A stretch of DNA of 64,000 nucleotides from Halichoerus grypus (taxonomy: Eukaryota; Chordata; Mammalia; Carnivora; Phocidae): positions 98,716,696 through 98,780,695 of the forward strand of contig NC_135720.1 of the NCBI RefSeq assembly GCF_964656455.1. The letters run 5' to 3'. Shown piece by piece: positions 24,045 through 35,370 of this stretch. The notes under the pieces were generated by a model. The model made no database searches and was not told where the DNA came from. It saw nothing but the letters and a program-made list of their open reading frames with translations. Both the position numbers and the translations under genes were made by a program. Positions within the stretch are counted from its first letter, which is position 1. Every line of letters starts with the position of its first letter.

Positions 24045-24247
24045 TGGGCGCCTGGGTGGCTCAGTTGGTTAAGCGACTGCCTTCGGCTCAGGTCATGATC
24101 CTGGAGTCCCGGGATCGAGTCCCGCATCAGGCTCCCTGCTTGGCAGGGAGTCTGCTTCTCCCTCTGACCCTCCTCCTTCTCATGCTCTCTGTCTCTCATT
24201 CTCTCTCTCTCTCAAATAAATAAATAAAATCTTTAAAAAAAAAAAAA
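24045..24247 (+). mobile_element. Young-type Can-SINE, plus strand
   Basis: Complete copy. The tRNA-like promoter is intact by eye: A box TGGCTCAGTTGG and a B box of the form GGATCGAGTCC, which are RNA polymerase III elements. Exact 14-bp duplications AAAAAGTGACTGGC lie at 24031-24044 and 24248-24261. Its diagnostic bases ('atgatcctggagtcccggga', 'cagggagtctgcttctccct') match the copy at 45896 and differ from the others. Confidence 0.98.
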
Positions 24248-24431
24248 AAAAAGTGACTGGCCTATGGCAGATTCTCAACAAATACTTGCAGAATAATAAG
24301 TAATAAATCAAAGGGGTAGATTTGGGCTAAACTGAGAAGGCCTTAGAATGCCTGGCTGAGTTACTTTATACTTAATCTAATAAGCAAAGTGGAAGCCTTC
24401 ATACTTGGAACATTAAAGATCAAAACAGCAG

Positions 24432-24642
24432 TGGGACACCTGGGTGGTTCAGTCAGTGAAGCATCCGACTCCTGGTTTTAGCTCAGGTCATAATCTCATG
24501 GGTCATGGGATTGAACCCCGTGTGTCAGGCTCCTCACTCAGCAAGGAGTCTGCTTGAGATTCTCTCCCTCTGTCCATCTTCCCACTAATTAACTCTCTCT
24601 CTCTCTCTCTCTAAAATAAATAAATCTTAAAAAAAAAAAAAG
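24432..24642 (+). mobile_element. Older-type Can-SINE, plus strand
   Basis: The head 'tgggacacctgggtggttca' and the 'gcatccgactcctggtttta' segment mark an older subfamily than the SINE 190 bp upstream. Duplications CAAAACAGCAG (24421-24431) and CAAAAGAGCAG (24643-24653) match at 10 of 11 positions. Confidence 0.95.
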
Positions 24643-24653
24643 CAAAAGAGCAG

Positions 24654-26504
24654 AGGAGAACTTTTCTTCACTCTAATGTTGCCCTCTCCCATCATTTCTT
24701 CTGTTCTCTTACAAGTGCTGAGAAGAAATTTTCCTTCCTTGTTTCTCCCTTAGGGTGATCAACTGTCCCAGTTAGTTTAGGCTAAGGGAGTTTGGGGGAC
24801 ATGGAACTTTCAGTGCTAAAATGGGAAAGATTTTGGCACCCTGGAACCAGCTGGTCATCGTACGCTGCTCCCATACTCATTTCTCCCTGCAGGAAGAAGA
24901 ATGGCCAATCTTATTTGTCCACATTTCCAGAGTATGCTACAGACAGGGGCTCTGTCTCACCATGTTGGGTCACCTGTGCTTAGACATGGGTGTTCATCTC
25001 TCACTCCCACCGCCTAGTCAGAAACAGGCTTCTGCTCTCCCAGTTCCAATCTATCCACTTGTGCCTGGAGGGATAAGTTCAAAGAGGGGTGGGAGTTGGA
25101 AGGCTTGGCCAAGTTCTCTTATCTGGTTTTGGCAACAATGAAACAGATGGTGTACACTGCTTCACTGTACCTACTTTGTAACTGAATAGAACTCCGAAGG
25201 GAAAGCAACAATTAGGATCTCCCATACATCCAACAATGATTGAAGCAGATTATTTAGCAAATGTTTATAAAATGCCTATTCTAAGCCATATGAAGTATTA
25301 GATAAACAAAAATAAATAAGGCAGTCCTTACCTTCATGACAGTTGCATGGGAGGACAGATTTATAAACCAATATTTAAATACACTATATTAAATTATATC
25401 ATAATCATTTATTTATAACACCATGAAAGTAAGAGTAGAGGAAAGTGGACTTTTTCCTTAAAATTATAATTATTGGTATGGTATTGCAAACTTTCCCCAA
25501 AAAAGTAAAAAAAAAAAAATTGTTTAGAGGAAGTGGTTCTTGAATCTTGAAAAATGAATATAAATTTATGAGGTAAATATGTTAGAGGAAGCATTCCAAT
25601 CAAAGCATGTGCAAGGACATGGAAGTGTAGGAAGATGATGAAAATAACAAAATAATTTATAATGTCTCCATCAGTAGGAGATTGTGGAGGTATGGCAGAA
25701 AATTAAGGTTAAGGTTTATTTAGGTGCTAGATGTTCTGTAATAACAGATTTTGTCAAAAGCCTGAGAAATCCAAGTTACAGATTGGAATACAGCCTGGAG
25801 GTGGGAAGAACAGCTGTCAATTCTGAAAACAGTTGGGGGGAGGGTGAGAAGTGGAACTGAAGTGGTTGTTGTAGTATGAAACGGGGAGAGAAACTTGGGC
25901 AGACATAGGTAGGGAACAGAATCTGCAGGACTTTCCCACTGGAAAAGCTTGAGGAGCTGGTAGAACACCAAACTAAGAATGTGGAACAAGCAATTGGAAA
26001 TGTGAACTTGGATCATAAAAAGGATGGCAGATCAACAGACACAGATGGGTCTAGAGTTGATGGATGATAGATGAAGCCCAAAGAGAGACAAAAATTGCTG
26101 AGAGAAAAGAAGCAGAGACTGAATATTTAGAAAAACCAATATTCGTTGAGGTGAAAGAACAGAGCTCTTCAAAAGAAGCAGGGAGGAGAAGCAGTTCAGA
26201 GGTGTAACTTAGAAGAGGAAGGAGAGACTCTGAATGAAGAGATGGCCAGTTGGGCTGGAGTTACTGGAGGTGTCAGGAATTTAATGGTGGCTGTTCATGA
26301 ACTCTAGCATTGGCAGAGTCGAACAAAGGTAACAAAAGTGTGATGGATGGAGAGAACTTGGGAGTTTCAGAATAAGTGACACTTATTACAAGTACATTTT
26401 TTTAGCATCCTAAGATCTATAAAGAACACCCCTTCAGATTATTAGGCTATCTACCTAAAACATCATTTATGAACAATATCAACATCAAATATTACACCTA
26501 AACT
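24654..26504. other. Mostly unique non-coding DNA with an L2-like piece
   Basis: The stretch 25225-25360 ('ttatttagcaaatgtttata' followed by 'aaatgcctattctaagccat') resembles an L2 3' region. The remainder has purine-rich unique sequence and no supportable gene. Confidence 0.4.
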
Positions 26505-26575
26505 TCTCATTCATTCATTTATTCATTCATTCGTCAATTAATTCATTCATCCTTCCATCCACTCAAACAAGCACA
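26505..26575. repeat. Degenerate (TTCA)n tract
   Basis: Interrupted ATTC/TTCA tetranucleotide units, with TCCATCC variants at the right edge. Confidence 0.85.
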
Positions 26576-28540
26576 ATGCCATGGGCATTGGGATTCCAAA
26601 ACAAGAGTGATTTGTGGTCTCTATCTTCAAGAAGACATCAACCTGTCAGTCTGAGTCAGAAATACAAATAAAGAGCCCCAAAGTGTACAGTTGCTCCAGC
26701 ATAATCTCAGGGGACCAAGGAAGTCCAAAGGACAAACTGGAATTTCCTCCAGTCCCAGGCTTAGAGCTAGCTAACAGTGCCAGCAAAGACTGCAAAATGT
26801 TGCCCCATCCACAGTACAGTGAAAATCAGAATAGGTTCCACCAAGAAAAGGCTGTTAGCCCCCTGCACATATACCAAATAGCAATTGACAAACTCAGACA
26901 AATACAGGATAAAGAAATTGGATAAAAGAAGCTGAAGCAACAAATAATTCAAAGAACTGAGGAACCAAACTAGTATTGTTTTTTCTTTTCATCAAAAACA
27001 TTCTCCTTGCTTTAATTGCAACTGGTGACTACATGGAAAATTTATAGCAATATAGTTTAAGGGTTTTGTGTTACTGCAGATAAAACTCACACACCATCTT
27101 TCTTCATATAAGACGTACAAAGAAGGTGATGTCAAATAGATACGACCCAATACAGCTCAAGCATGAAAACCATATGACTTATCCTTATGGCCACAGCACA
27201 AGCTAAGGATAGATGCTGTGATTACTCCTTCTGCAAAGCAGAAACAAGGCAAGATTGCTAATGTCATCCTGATTCGCCAAGTGCCGCCAAGACTGTTCTC
27301 CTTTCAGCAAAACTGCTGAACTGTGTGGTTGAGGCTGGATGATTTCCACACAAAAGAACTCTTCATCACACACAGATCGGAAACAGCAGAAGAATCTGTG
27401 AGGCTACAACAGATGTGCCATGTTGAAGAGTCCCCTCCACATGGGCAGGTGCCAGAGGAACAAGTGGAAGAACAGATCAGCCCAGCATGGGCCACTCGTA
27501 GTGAAAGAAATTGGCAAATCTACTTACAGGCCTTGCCTCGAATCTGCCAGACCTGGTGTTCACAACTGTGAACTGTGAAACAGAAAGGAGCAATACTCAA
27601 TTATCCATTATCGTATAGAAATCACACACTTCTCGGCACTCCTCAGGCTTCAAGTCATATGCGATTATCACCGTCATGGCCAATTAGCATTGACAAAAAG
27701 CCACAACATACAAGTGCTATACTGCCCAAGAGAACTTACAGGCAGCCAACTCCTGCCAGGCAGTAACCACCACTGTTCCAAGACAATGAGCGTGCCCAGG
27801 TACCTTCCTGGGAGGAACAGTGGCTCTGGGAGAAGGAAAAGAAAACCTGAAATGAATTACACCCGAGAGCACCTTCTTCCTTAAGGGAGGGTCTGGCCTC
27901 CCACACTATCAGCTGAAGAGGGTATTAAGATGAGATGAGCCAGGAAAATTACCCCATGTTGCCATGACCATCAAACATGGAGCATGAATGGATACACATA
28001 TGCAACTAAACTTCATTTTGTGGGACTTGTGGTAAAGAACTCTAAATGGATGTCCACGTCCAAGAGAGAAGAGCTACTTCAGACAAGAAGAAGTTATAAT
28101 TCCCACTAGTCCTTGGAATCTACAATTTTTATGGTTAAAAGGGCTTTTTCGGGTTTATCTGCTTGGACTCCTGAATTATAGTGGTTAAGGAATGGAGACT
28201 CAGAGACAGGACATTTAACGTGACACAAAAATGATTCCAATAGCTAAAAGATGGTATTTACCTGGACCTGATACTGACATGGATGTTCATGCTCATGAAA
28301 TCAAGTGGAGTATTTGTGGGAAATGAGTGGTCCATACCTCGTAATAGATATCAAGTTCCTAACTATATCTAACATAATGTAAGAACAATGAGTTCTAAGA
28401 CAGTTTATGCTTTCTCACCGGGAAGAGGTGATGGCTGGGACCTGAACGAGGAGGTCCACAAACTGCAGGGTCTTCAGTACCGACTTCTGGTAATGAGTCA
28501 CCTTTGTTTTAGCCTTCAGAATGGTATTCTATTGCTATCT
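26576..28540. other. Unidentified 2-kb stretch with several open frames
   Basis: No repeat family is recognised. Open frames occur at 26614-26925 (103 codons, plus) and 27323-27571 (82 codons, plus). The first stays protein-like past its stop: a coiled-coil-looking KKLKQQIIQRTEEP follows in the same frame directly after the TAA. I could not recognise a parent protein. A processed pseudogene, an unlisted repeat or chance all remain possible. Confidence 0.3.
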
Positions 28541-28861
28541 TCAAAAGACAAGAGACAAAAGTTCTGGAAAGGATGTGGAGAAAAGGAAACCCTCAGGCCT
28601 GCCTGTAGGAATGTAAACTGGTACAGCCACTATGGAAAACAGTACGAAGGTTCCTCAACAAATTAAAAATAGAACTACCCTATGATCCAGTCACTCCACT
28701 TCTAAGTATTTATCCAAAGGAAATGAAAATGCCATGTCAGTGATATCTGCACCCTTGTGTTCATAGCAACATTATTTACAATAGCCAAGACATGTTAACC
28801 ATCTCAGTGTCCCTCAATGGAGGAATGGAAAAAGAAGCTGTGATACATATATATAGCTGTG

Positions 28862-28917
<56 letters not shown>

Positions 28918-29468
28918 ACACACACACACAATGGAATATTACTCAGTCATAAAAAAATATGGAAATCCTGCCATTTGCAACAACTTGGATGGCCCTTGAA
29001 GGCATTATGCTAAGTGAAATAAGTCACACAGAGAAAGACAAATACTGTAAGATCTTATTTATATGTGGAATCTAAGCAAGCAAGTAAGTAAAGGGAAAGG
29101 GAAGACTCAGAAAAAGAAATCAGATTTGCAGTTACATGAGACAGAGGATGGAGGGAAGGGGAACTGGGTGAAGGTGGTGAAAAGGTACAAAGTTCCAGTT
29201 ATAAGATAAATATGTACCAGGGATGTAATGTACAGCAGGATGGCTCCAGCTGACACTGCTGCATAACATACAAGAAACCTGTTGGGAGGGTAGATCCTAA
29301 GAATTCCCATCACAAGAAAAAAAAACACATTTTTTCTTTTCTTTGTAGCTATACAAAATAATGGAATGTTAACTAAACTTATTGTGGTAATGATTTCACA
29401 ATAAATGTAAGTAAGATCGCTTTGCTTACCCAGTGTTCTATGTCAATTATATCTCAATAAAACTAGAA
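28541..29468 (+). mobile_element. L1M 3'-end fragment, plus strand
   Basis: ORF2 C-terminal sequence ('tctggaaaggatgtggagaa', 'tggtacagccactatgg', 'atggaatattactcagtcat') is followed by an old-type 3' UTR. It ends 'gtcaattatatctcaataaa', the typical L1MA/L1MB terminus. The reading frame is broken. A compound (TA)n(CA)n array lies inside. Confidence 0.85.
28865..28931. repeat. Compound (TA)n-(CA)n microsatellite inside L1M
   Basis: About 24 TA units (28865-28913) are followed by a short spacer and CA units (about 28919-28931), just before 'atggaatattactcagtcat'. This is the same L1 position as the (TA)26 array at 15761. Confidence 0.97.
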
Positions 29469-29599
29469 TGAAGGGAATGGCATTTTCACCTGAGCATACC
29501 ACATCTGAGTTTTCTTTAAGGACGGAAGCTTCTCTGAAAGCTGAGATCTTCTGGTGCTATGGTTATGGGAAGGCCCTGCTGAGAGTCAGACTAGAAGGA

Positions 29600-29815
29600 G
29601 AGTGAAGAGCAGCAGTGGTTTAGTGGGCTGGCTCCAGAGCCAGATTGTCTGGGTCCAAATCCCAGCTCTGCCCCCTTGATGACTGAAGAAGTTGGACAAC
29701 TCGGTGAACCTCTTATTCCTTTCTTTTCTATCAAAAGGGGATGATAATGGCAACCTCATACAGATGTTGGGAGGACCAAATGAAACAAGAGGGAGAACAA
29801 TGTATTAAAGTTTGA
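29600..29815 (+). mobile_element. MIR SINE, nearly complete
   Basis: Tell-tale MIR blocks are in order: 'cagcagtggtttagtgggct', 'tccagagccagattgtctgg', 'gtccaaatcccagctctgcc', 'ttggacaactcggtgaacct' and 'gggatgataatggcaacctc'. The tRNA-like head is included. Confidence 0.88.
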
Positions 29816-30598
29816 GGGCTAGAAATTTAGGTATTTCAAAAAAATAGCCATTTTATCTTAAAATTGAAAAATGCTGCCCTTTTGTGTACCTTGCCACGAA
29901 ATTCCCTCTATCAGCATCTCCAAGATAACACTACCTTGGGCACTACTACTTAATTATAAGATGCTTAATATAGTGGATGTAGCCGACAATTTCTGCAAGA
30001 ACAAGGAATAGAATCTACAGCACTTTCCTTTAATCTAGGTGTCTTTAGAAGGTTGTCTTTCTATCATTCACTCACGGTTTTGTAAGATGTCCAGTATTTT
30101 CTTGCCAGTGAGTGTAAATTTAGATCCAGAGTCACAACCCCAAATTTATCTTTCCTCTCACCCATAAGTACAATATAAATTAGGCAGAGCCTAAATTGTC
30201 ATTTTCTGGTTTTCTATGAATTGATGAGAAAGGCCTAGATGCCACTTCTATTTTGAGGTCAAGTGCCACTTAACTATGCCACAGATCTGTTATTTTGATA
30301 TTCCTGTAAATGGGTTCATACTTTTTAGCAATAGATATGTTTTAAGCTTTTTTTTAAGGTAAATACAGAGAGAGAAAAAAAACCCAAATATTAACTGTAT
30401 CATTTAAAAGCAGTGATGAGCAAATGGTTATGAAATGAACTCAGCATGTCTGTTCTTGTATCTAGGGAATAGTATAATATGCTTTATTTTGCACTAAACT
30501 TTTGATTAAATGGGACTGTCAAATAAGTCAGGAAACCAGGATGACACGGTGCCTGTCGCCTGCAACAGGACATGTTCTGGTCAAAAACTGCCTTCAAA
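29816..30598. other. Non-coding, no recognised element
   Basis: AT-rich unique-looking DNA. I see nothing to annotate. Confidence 0.4.
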
Positions 30599-30780
30599 GG
30601 GGTGCATGGGTGGCTCAGTCGGTAAAGCATCTGTCTTCAGCTCAGGTCATGATCCCAGGGTTCTGGGATCGAGCCCCACATCAGGCTCCCTTGCTCAGTG
30701 GCGAGTCTGCTTCTCCCTCTCCCACTCCCCCTGCTTGTGCTCACTCTCTCTCAAATAAATAAAATAAAATCTTAAAAAAA
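30599..30780 (+). mobile_element. Can-SINE, plus strand
   Basis: Head 'ggtgcatgggtggctcagtc', standard middle and A-run tail. The flanks AAAAACTGCCTTCAAAG (about 30583-30599) and AAAAATGCCTTCAAG (30781-30795) are the duplication, differing by single-base indels. Confidence 0.95.
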
Positions 30781-30795
30781 AAAAATGCCTTCAAG

Positions 30796-31554
30796 TAAGA
30801 ATGTCCGGTTTCTAGCCATTCAGTCCAGTGCTTTTATTCTATAAAATTCTGTCTTCTACACCATATAAGAAATCAGGAAGAAATATGTATTCTCAAGCAT
30901 CTTACCCAATTTACATTTACTAGGTAAGTTTATATGACGTATGTCAGGCATACCACCAAACTGACTACCAAATAATAGGCTGTCAAGTTTACTTCATGTA
31001 TTTGGCAATTACTGGAGGACATTCACTTAATTGCATTTTTCACAAAAAGAAACAAACAATTATTACAACATTTGACTTTAATATAAAAATTCAAATTATT
31101 TAAAACCACCTTTGCTTTGCTCATTATAAGCTAATATCTTTAATGTGCTACTGTCTTATTTCATTCCCATAGTTTCAAAAATGCATAAAATCATCTTTTA
31201 TATTTTAACCTGCCAAAACTTTATATTCTAATACCAAAGAAATTTGGGGGAAAATATGTTTGAATATGAATTTATTATTCCATGCACAGTTATATGAATA
31301 GATCCAGGTTTGCAAATGAAATGCATGCAACTATTGCCTTTAAACCACACACAGGAAAATGTTAATATGTACACAGCAGTTTTACCAGAATAGCTAAAAT
31401 ATGACAGATCCATCATATTAGAAAGATTTGTCACTGAAGATTGTAGAGGGTGTTTTTTTTTTCTCCTTTCCTTTTTCTGGATCTAAGAATATTCATTTCT
31501 GAGTTCTATTGGTTCTGCCCCCCATCCTTTGGTCACATTCTCTTGTCAATTCAG
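30796..31554. other. AT-rich DNA, probable upstream intron
   Basis: No repeat is recognised. Its right end carries a pyrimidine-rich tract (31452-31475) and a plausible acceptor 'tctcttgtcaattcag' ending at 31554. Confidence 0.4.
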
Positions 31555-31668
31555 AACTTCTTGGCATCTACCTCCTCATCTGAAAAAGAATACGAGGAGC
31601 TGGACATGGCCCCAGAGTGCTTTCAGAAAGATGAAGCTGGTCTCAGTAGTGATACAGATACAAGATCA
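31555..31668 (+). CDS. Candidate coding exon of an unrecognised gene (38 codons, phase 0/0)
   Basis: A 114-bp open segment starts directly after an acceptor-like AG (31553-31554). A possible branch-point A lies in 'gtcacattc' about 20 nt upstream of that AG. The segment ends at a strong donor, TCA|GTAAGT (31669-31674). In the frame entering at 31555 it encodes a polar, acidic, Ser-rich peptide beginning NFLASTSSSEKEYEELDMAP and ending GLSSDTDTRS, with no stop. Length divisible by three and phase 0 at both ends suit a cassette exon. Read-through past the donor would add 13 codons and stop at 31708-31710. No repeat family is seen here. A second frame is also open across the segment, so openness alone proves little. 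I do not recognise the gene. The flanking 30 kb on each side would then be intron or intergenic DNA. Confidence 0.5.
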
Positions 31669-32029
31669 GTAAGTCAAGCATCTCCATTAGTGGTATATGC
31701 TCCAGTTTAGATGAGGTAATCCTACAATTAATACAATCTTAGTCCTTTTCTTTTCCCTCTCCTCTTTTCCCTCTCCTCTCCCTCTGTTTCTTTGTATCAA
31801 ATCAGATAAGAAAATAAGAAACTTTCAATTCAATCAAGAACACTTGAAACATTTTGAGGCTATATGTGATGACAGATCTTAACAGCCCCACTGCTTAATG
31901 ATCAGTCACTTTGATGTTAGCAAAGAAAAGCAGGAAAAGGGAAAAGAATCAACTGTGACCTGAAACATGAAAATAAGTCTGCTTCCTTTTTACCATTTTC
32001 CCTCCTCTTTAATAACTCCACCATGTTGC
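31669..32029. other. Probable intron after the candidate exon
   Basis: It begins with the donor GTAAGT and contains a TTTTCCCTCTCC-rich patch at 31746-31790. No element is recognised. Confidence 0.35.
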
Positions 32030-32170
32030 GTTAAAATATTTGTAACGTAAAATTTACCATTTTAACCACTGTTAAGTGTGCAGGTCTAAGATGTTAAGTA
32101 TGTCCACATTGGTACACAACCATCACCACTATGCATCTCCAGAAATTCTTCATCTTGCAAAACTGAAACT
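32030..32170 (-). mobile_element. Old L1M 3' UTR fragment, minus strand
   Basis: The string of landmarks 'taaaatttaccattttaacc', 'actgttaagtgtgcaggtct' and 'caaccatcaccactatgcat' is a well-known reverse-complement L1M 3' UTR segment. Confidence 0.6.
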
Positions 32171-35154
32171 CTGTAACTATTCAGCAATAAAGCAACCTTT
32201 TTATTTTAATTTTCTTAATGGCCGACATATGTCAGCCCATCTTTTTAGCATTTGCTATCTACTTATCTGGTAACAGGGAAGTTGAAGATGATGTGTCTGC
32301 CCCCAGGGAGTTGACACGTTAAGACAGAAGACAGACAAAGATGCTGCTTCACAAGCCACTCACTGAGCACACACCTGACACTTAGACAGGTGCTGCATTT
32401 AAGTTAATTTCAAAGTAGAATGACTGATAGTTTCGTTTCAAAGTTCTCACTAGTAATACACGATACATAGCTCTCATCCAGGAGAAGATGCTATTCTTAA
32501 AAATGATAAATTATTTTAAAAGAAAGAAAGGGTGTTGCTATTTTAATGGCACTTCTCGATGTTATTTTTGAGTGTTCACTGGTTTTTTTTCTTACAATAA
32601 ATAATTTTATTTCATATTTTTAAGTATTTTAGTTTAAATTTAAGAATTTAATATTAATTTTAGTATTTAATACTTTTATTTGGTAATTTTAAAGCCAACT
32701 CAGATAGGCATTGTCAATTCCCTAAAAGCCCAAAGCATCCTAGCATGGTCCTTGGACTACTGTCGGCTCCTAGTAAGAGAGGCAGTGTTGGAAATGAGGA
32801 CCCCTGTGTCCTTGGGGCTGTGTATGGGTCCCCAAGCCACCCTCCTTTCCAATTCTGTCATAGCAGGATGTGACAAATAGCACTTCAAAACTTCCAAATC
32901 CAGCCTAAGAACGGGTTAAGATGCAATTTGCCCTTATTAACAAACACTGCATTTCTCTGGAAATTGGTTGCATCACTCACAAACAAACACTTCTTACTCA
33001 CCTTTCTGTCTCAGGGGGTCAGCACTGCAAATATTCTTTTTTTAAATGGGAACCAGGTGTTGTTGTTGTTTTCATTGTTGTTCTTGTTCTATGGCACCAA
33101 ATAGAAAGAGACATGATGATATATTCTAAATTGACTATTTGTGTTCTCTTTGCTAGTGATTATTCATTTTAGTTGGACAGTTATTCATGTAAGCAATTTG
33201 CCACCATGATGACTGAGAAAAAATATTGAAGTGCTAGGCTTTTAAAATGGTAATATGTGGAAAGAGATATAATTCTCTTGCAAAACATATTCCTCAAGTT
33301 TTATATTGGGTCTCTGGTGATATGGACCATAAAATCGTGCTAGCTAGTCCAAATTGTTTTTATTGAAATTCTGGTTTGGGATAACAAGGACTGAATCTTT
33401 TAAAAGCTCATTTGGAAAACAAATATTTGGGCTCTAGCCACAGTACATCTATGAAGATATCTAGAATTTAGGACGATAGCACCAATGGAAAAGTGCATTT
33501 CTTCAGTTCAATTTTCTCCTGGAAAATGACATACATGTTGCTTTAAACAGTTGCTGTTACTGCTGCTTCATGAAATTCTTCAAGAAATGATCTCTGCGAA
33601 AGGATTTTGTTCAGTGCACTCTTTCTGCTGGTGCTTCGAGCCGGTTACTGAATTTCTATGGAAATGAAAGATGGAGACCGCCTAGCGAAGCCAAGGTTTT
33701 ACAAACCTGCCTTTGCTTGGCCTCCCAGAAAGCCATGCAATTGACCTCATGAGATCTGTCACTAGCTGGCTTAATTCTGGGCCTCCCTCTCTAGCCTCAA
33801 ATAACATCGGAACTCTCCAGGTCTGAGTCCCAGACACCATCTTCACAGAATATGTATCACAGACACAGGGGTTCGTGGAGACCAGAGCATGAAGCGACAC
33901 TGCAGAGGAGTGACGGTGACCCAAGAGGACCAAAGGGACACCTTCTGAGGAGGCTGGAATGCCTCAATATTGCTGTCTCTTGGCTTCATCTTGTCTAGTT
34001 TGCAGGATGCTTGTTAAGGGCAGTTAATTCAGGCCTGGAAGTACCTGTTTGTCCAAGCTGGACAAAATACACTGTGTAGAATCTCAATGTCAAGAAACAG
34101 CTTGGAGAAAAGATCCAGTCCCAACATCTCTTTGGAGAAACTGAGACCTAAAATGGTTTAGTTGCAGACATGAGCCAAAACTAAGCCTGGTGTGCTGATT
34201 CTCCATCTACTCACTTTTCCTCTAAGTCACTTACAGAATTATGCCATGTATCTGCTCCTTCTCTATGGAAGGCAATTTTTTAAAATAGAATAAGGACTAG
34301 GAAACCTTTTTATGTATAAAGGTATGAACTGCATCCTCAAAGGGTCTACTTTTCTCTAATCCTTTTAAACCATCTTTTATCATCTGTATATTAGCTTCTC
34401 CCCAACAAGCAAATCTATAAAATGAAATCCCTCTATCTCATTCTGTCAAATTGAACCACACATTAATCGAAAGCTTAAAGAATTATTGTAATGACTTACT
34501 ATTTTACTTAAATGATTTTCAAATTTTGAGATGGAGCCAAATACCTTTCTGGAGACAAAAATAAAGCAATTTACAGAAGTGATAGATATTTGGCAAGATT
34601 TTCAGGTAACAGATTTTGTAAATGTACATGTTTGAGGAGGTTCTCTTAGAGAATATTCTTAAAAACATCATGCTTGAAAGAAAGCTTAAAGCATATTATG
34701 TTCATAAAAATTAACTGCTCTCTTAGCGAACATACCAGACCTAGATTCATGTTTGAAAATGTTTCTTTCATAGCAGATGTTGTCAGAGTTGGCTGAAATT
34801 CTACAATAAAGTTTTATAATGATACAATTGTAAGATTAAAAGGGACATCAAAAGGTCCAGTTTTTACTTCTATACATAATTTCTCTACTCCAAAGGTGGT
34901 TCCTCAGTTAAGAGACAGCATTATGCTGGGCTGGTCTGATCTCTACGCCCCCTCAAAATCAAAAGACTGTTACAAAAAAAAAAAAAAAAAAACTTTTCTG
35001 GGATGGATTACAGTATTTGATATTTCCAGTACTAGCCTGAATTTGTAAGACATTTTCCTAGGTTCCCTGCGTAGTTATGTTTAGTTACCAAGAAGTCATT
35101 TCTATGTCTCACCCATCAGCTGGTATAATTACAGGGCCGCTGTATTTTAGTTCT
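32171..35154. other. Three kb of mostly unique non-coding DNA
   Basis: No gene or repeat family is identified beyond a 19-nt A-run at about 34974-34992. Open frames such as 33682-33933 (minus) lack supporting features. Confidence 0.4.
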
Positions 35155-35370
35155 CATTTAGTGCTATGTTCTAGGCACCGTTACTAAGCACTCAACACGT
35201 ATCAGCTCTAATGCTAATCAATCCACACAGCAGTAAGTCATTATTCACTGCCATTGTCCAGTTTAGGAGACTGCAGTTTGAGGAGCTTAGATGACTTGCC
35301 CAAGGTCTCATTGCTATCACTGTTAGAATTTGAACCTGCTTCTATCCAGACCATACGTTCTTTACCCTTC
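35155..35370 (-). mobile_element. Probable MIR-class fragment, minus strand
   Basis: 'ttctaggcaccgttactaag' is followed by 'aggagcttagatgacttgcc' and 'gttagaatttgaacctgctt'. This is the order of a reverse-complement MIR, including its core, at high divergence. Confidence 0.5.

Noticed and set aside
24045..24247. tRNA gene-like A and B boxes in the SINE heads
   Set aside because: They belong to tRNA-derived SINEs with CT blocks and A tails. No cloverleaf of a functional tRNA is present.
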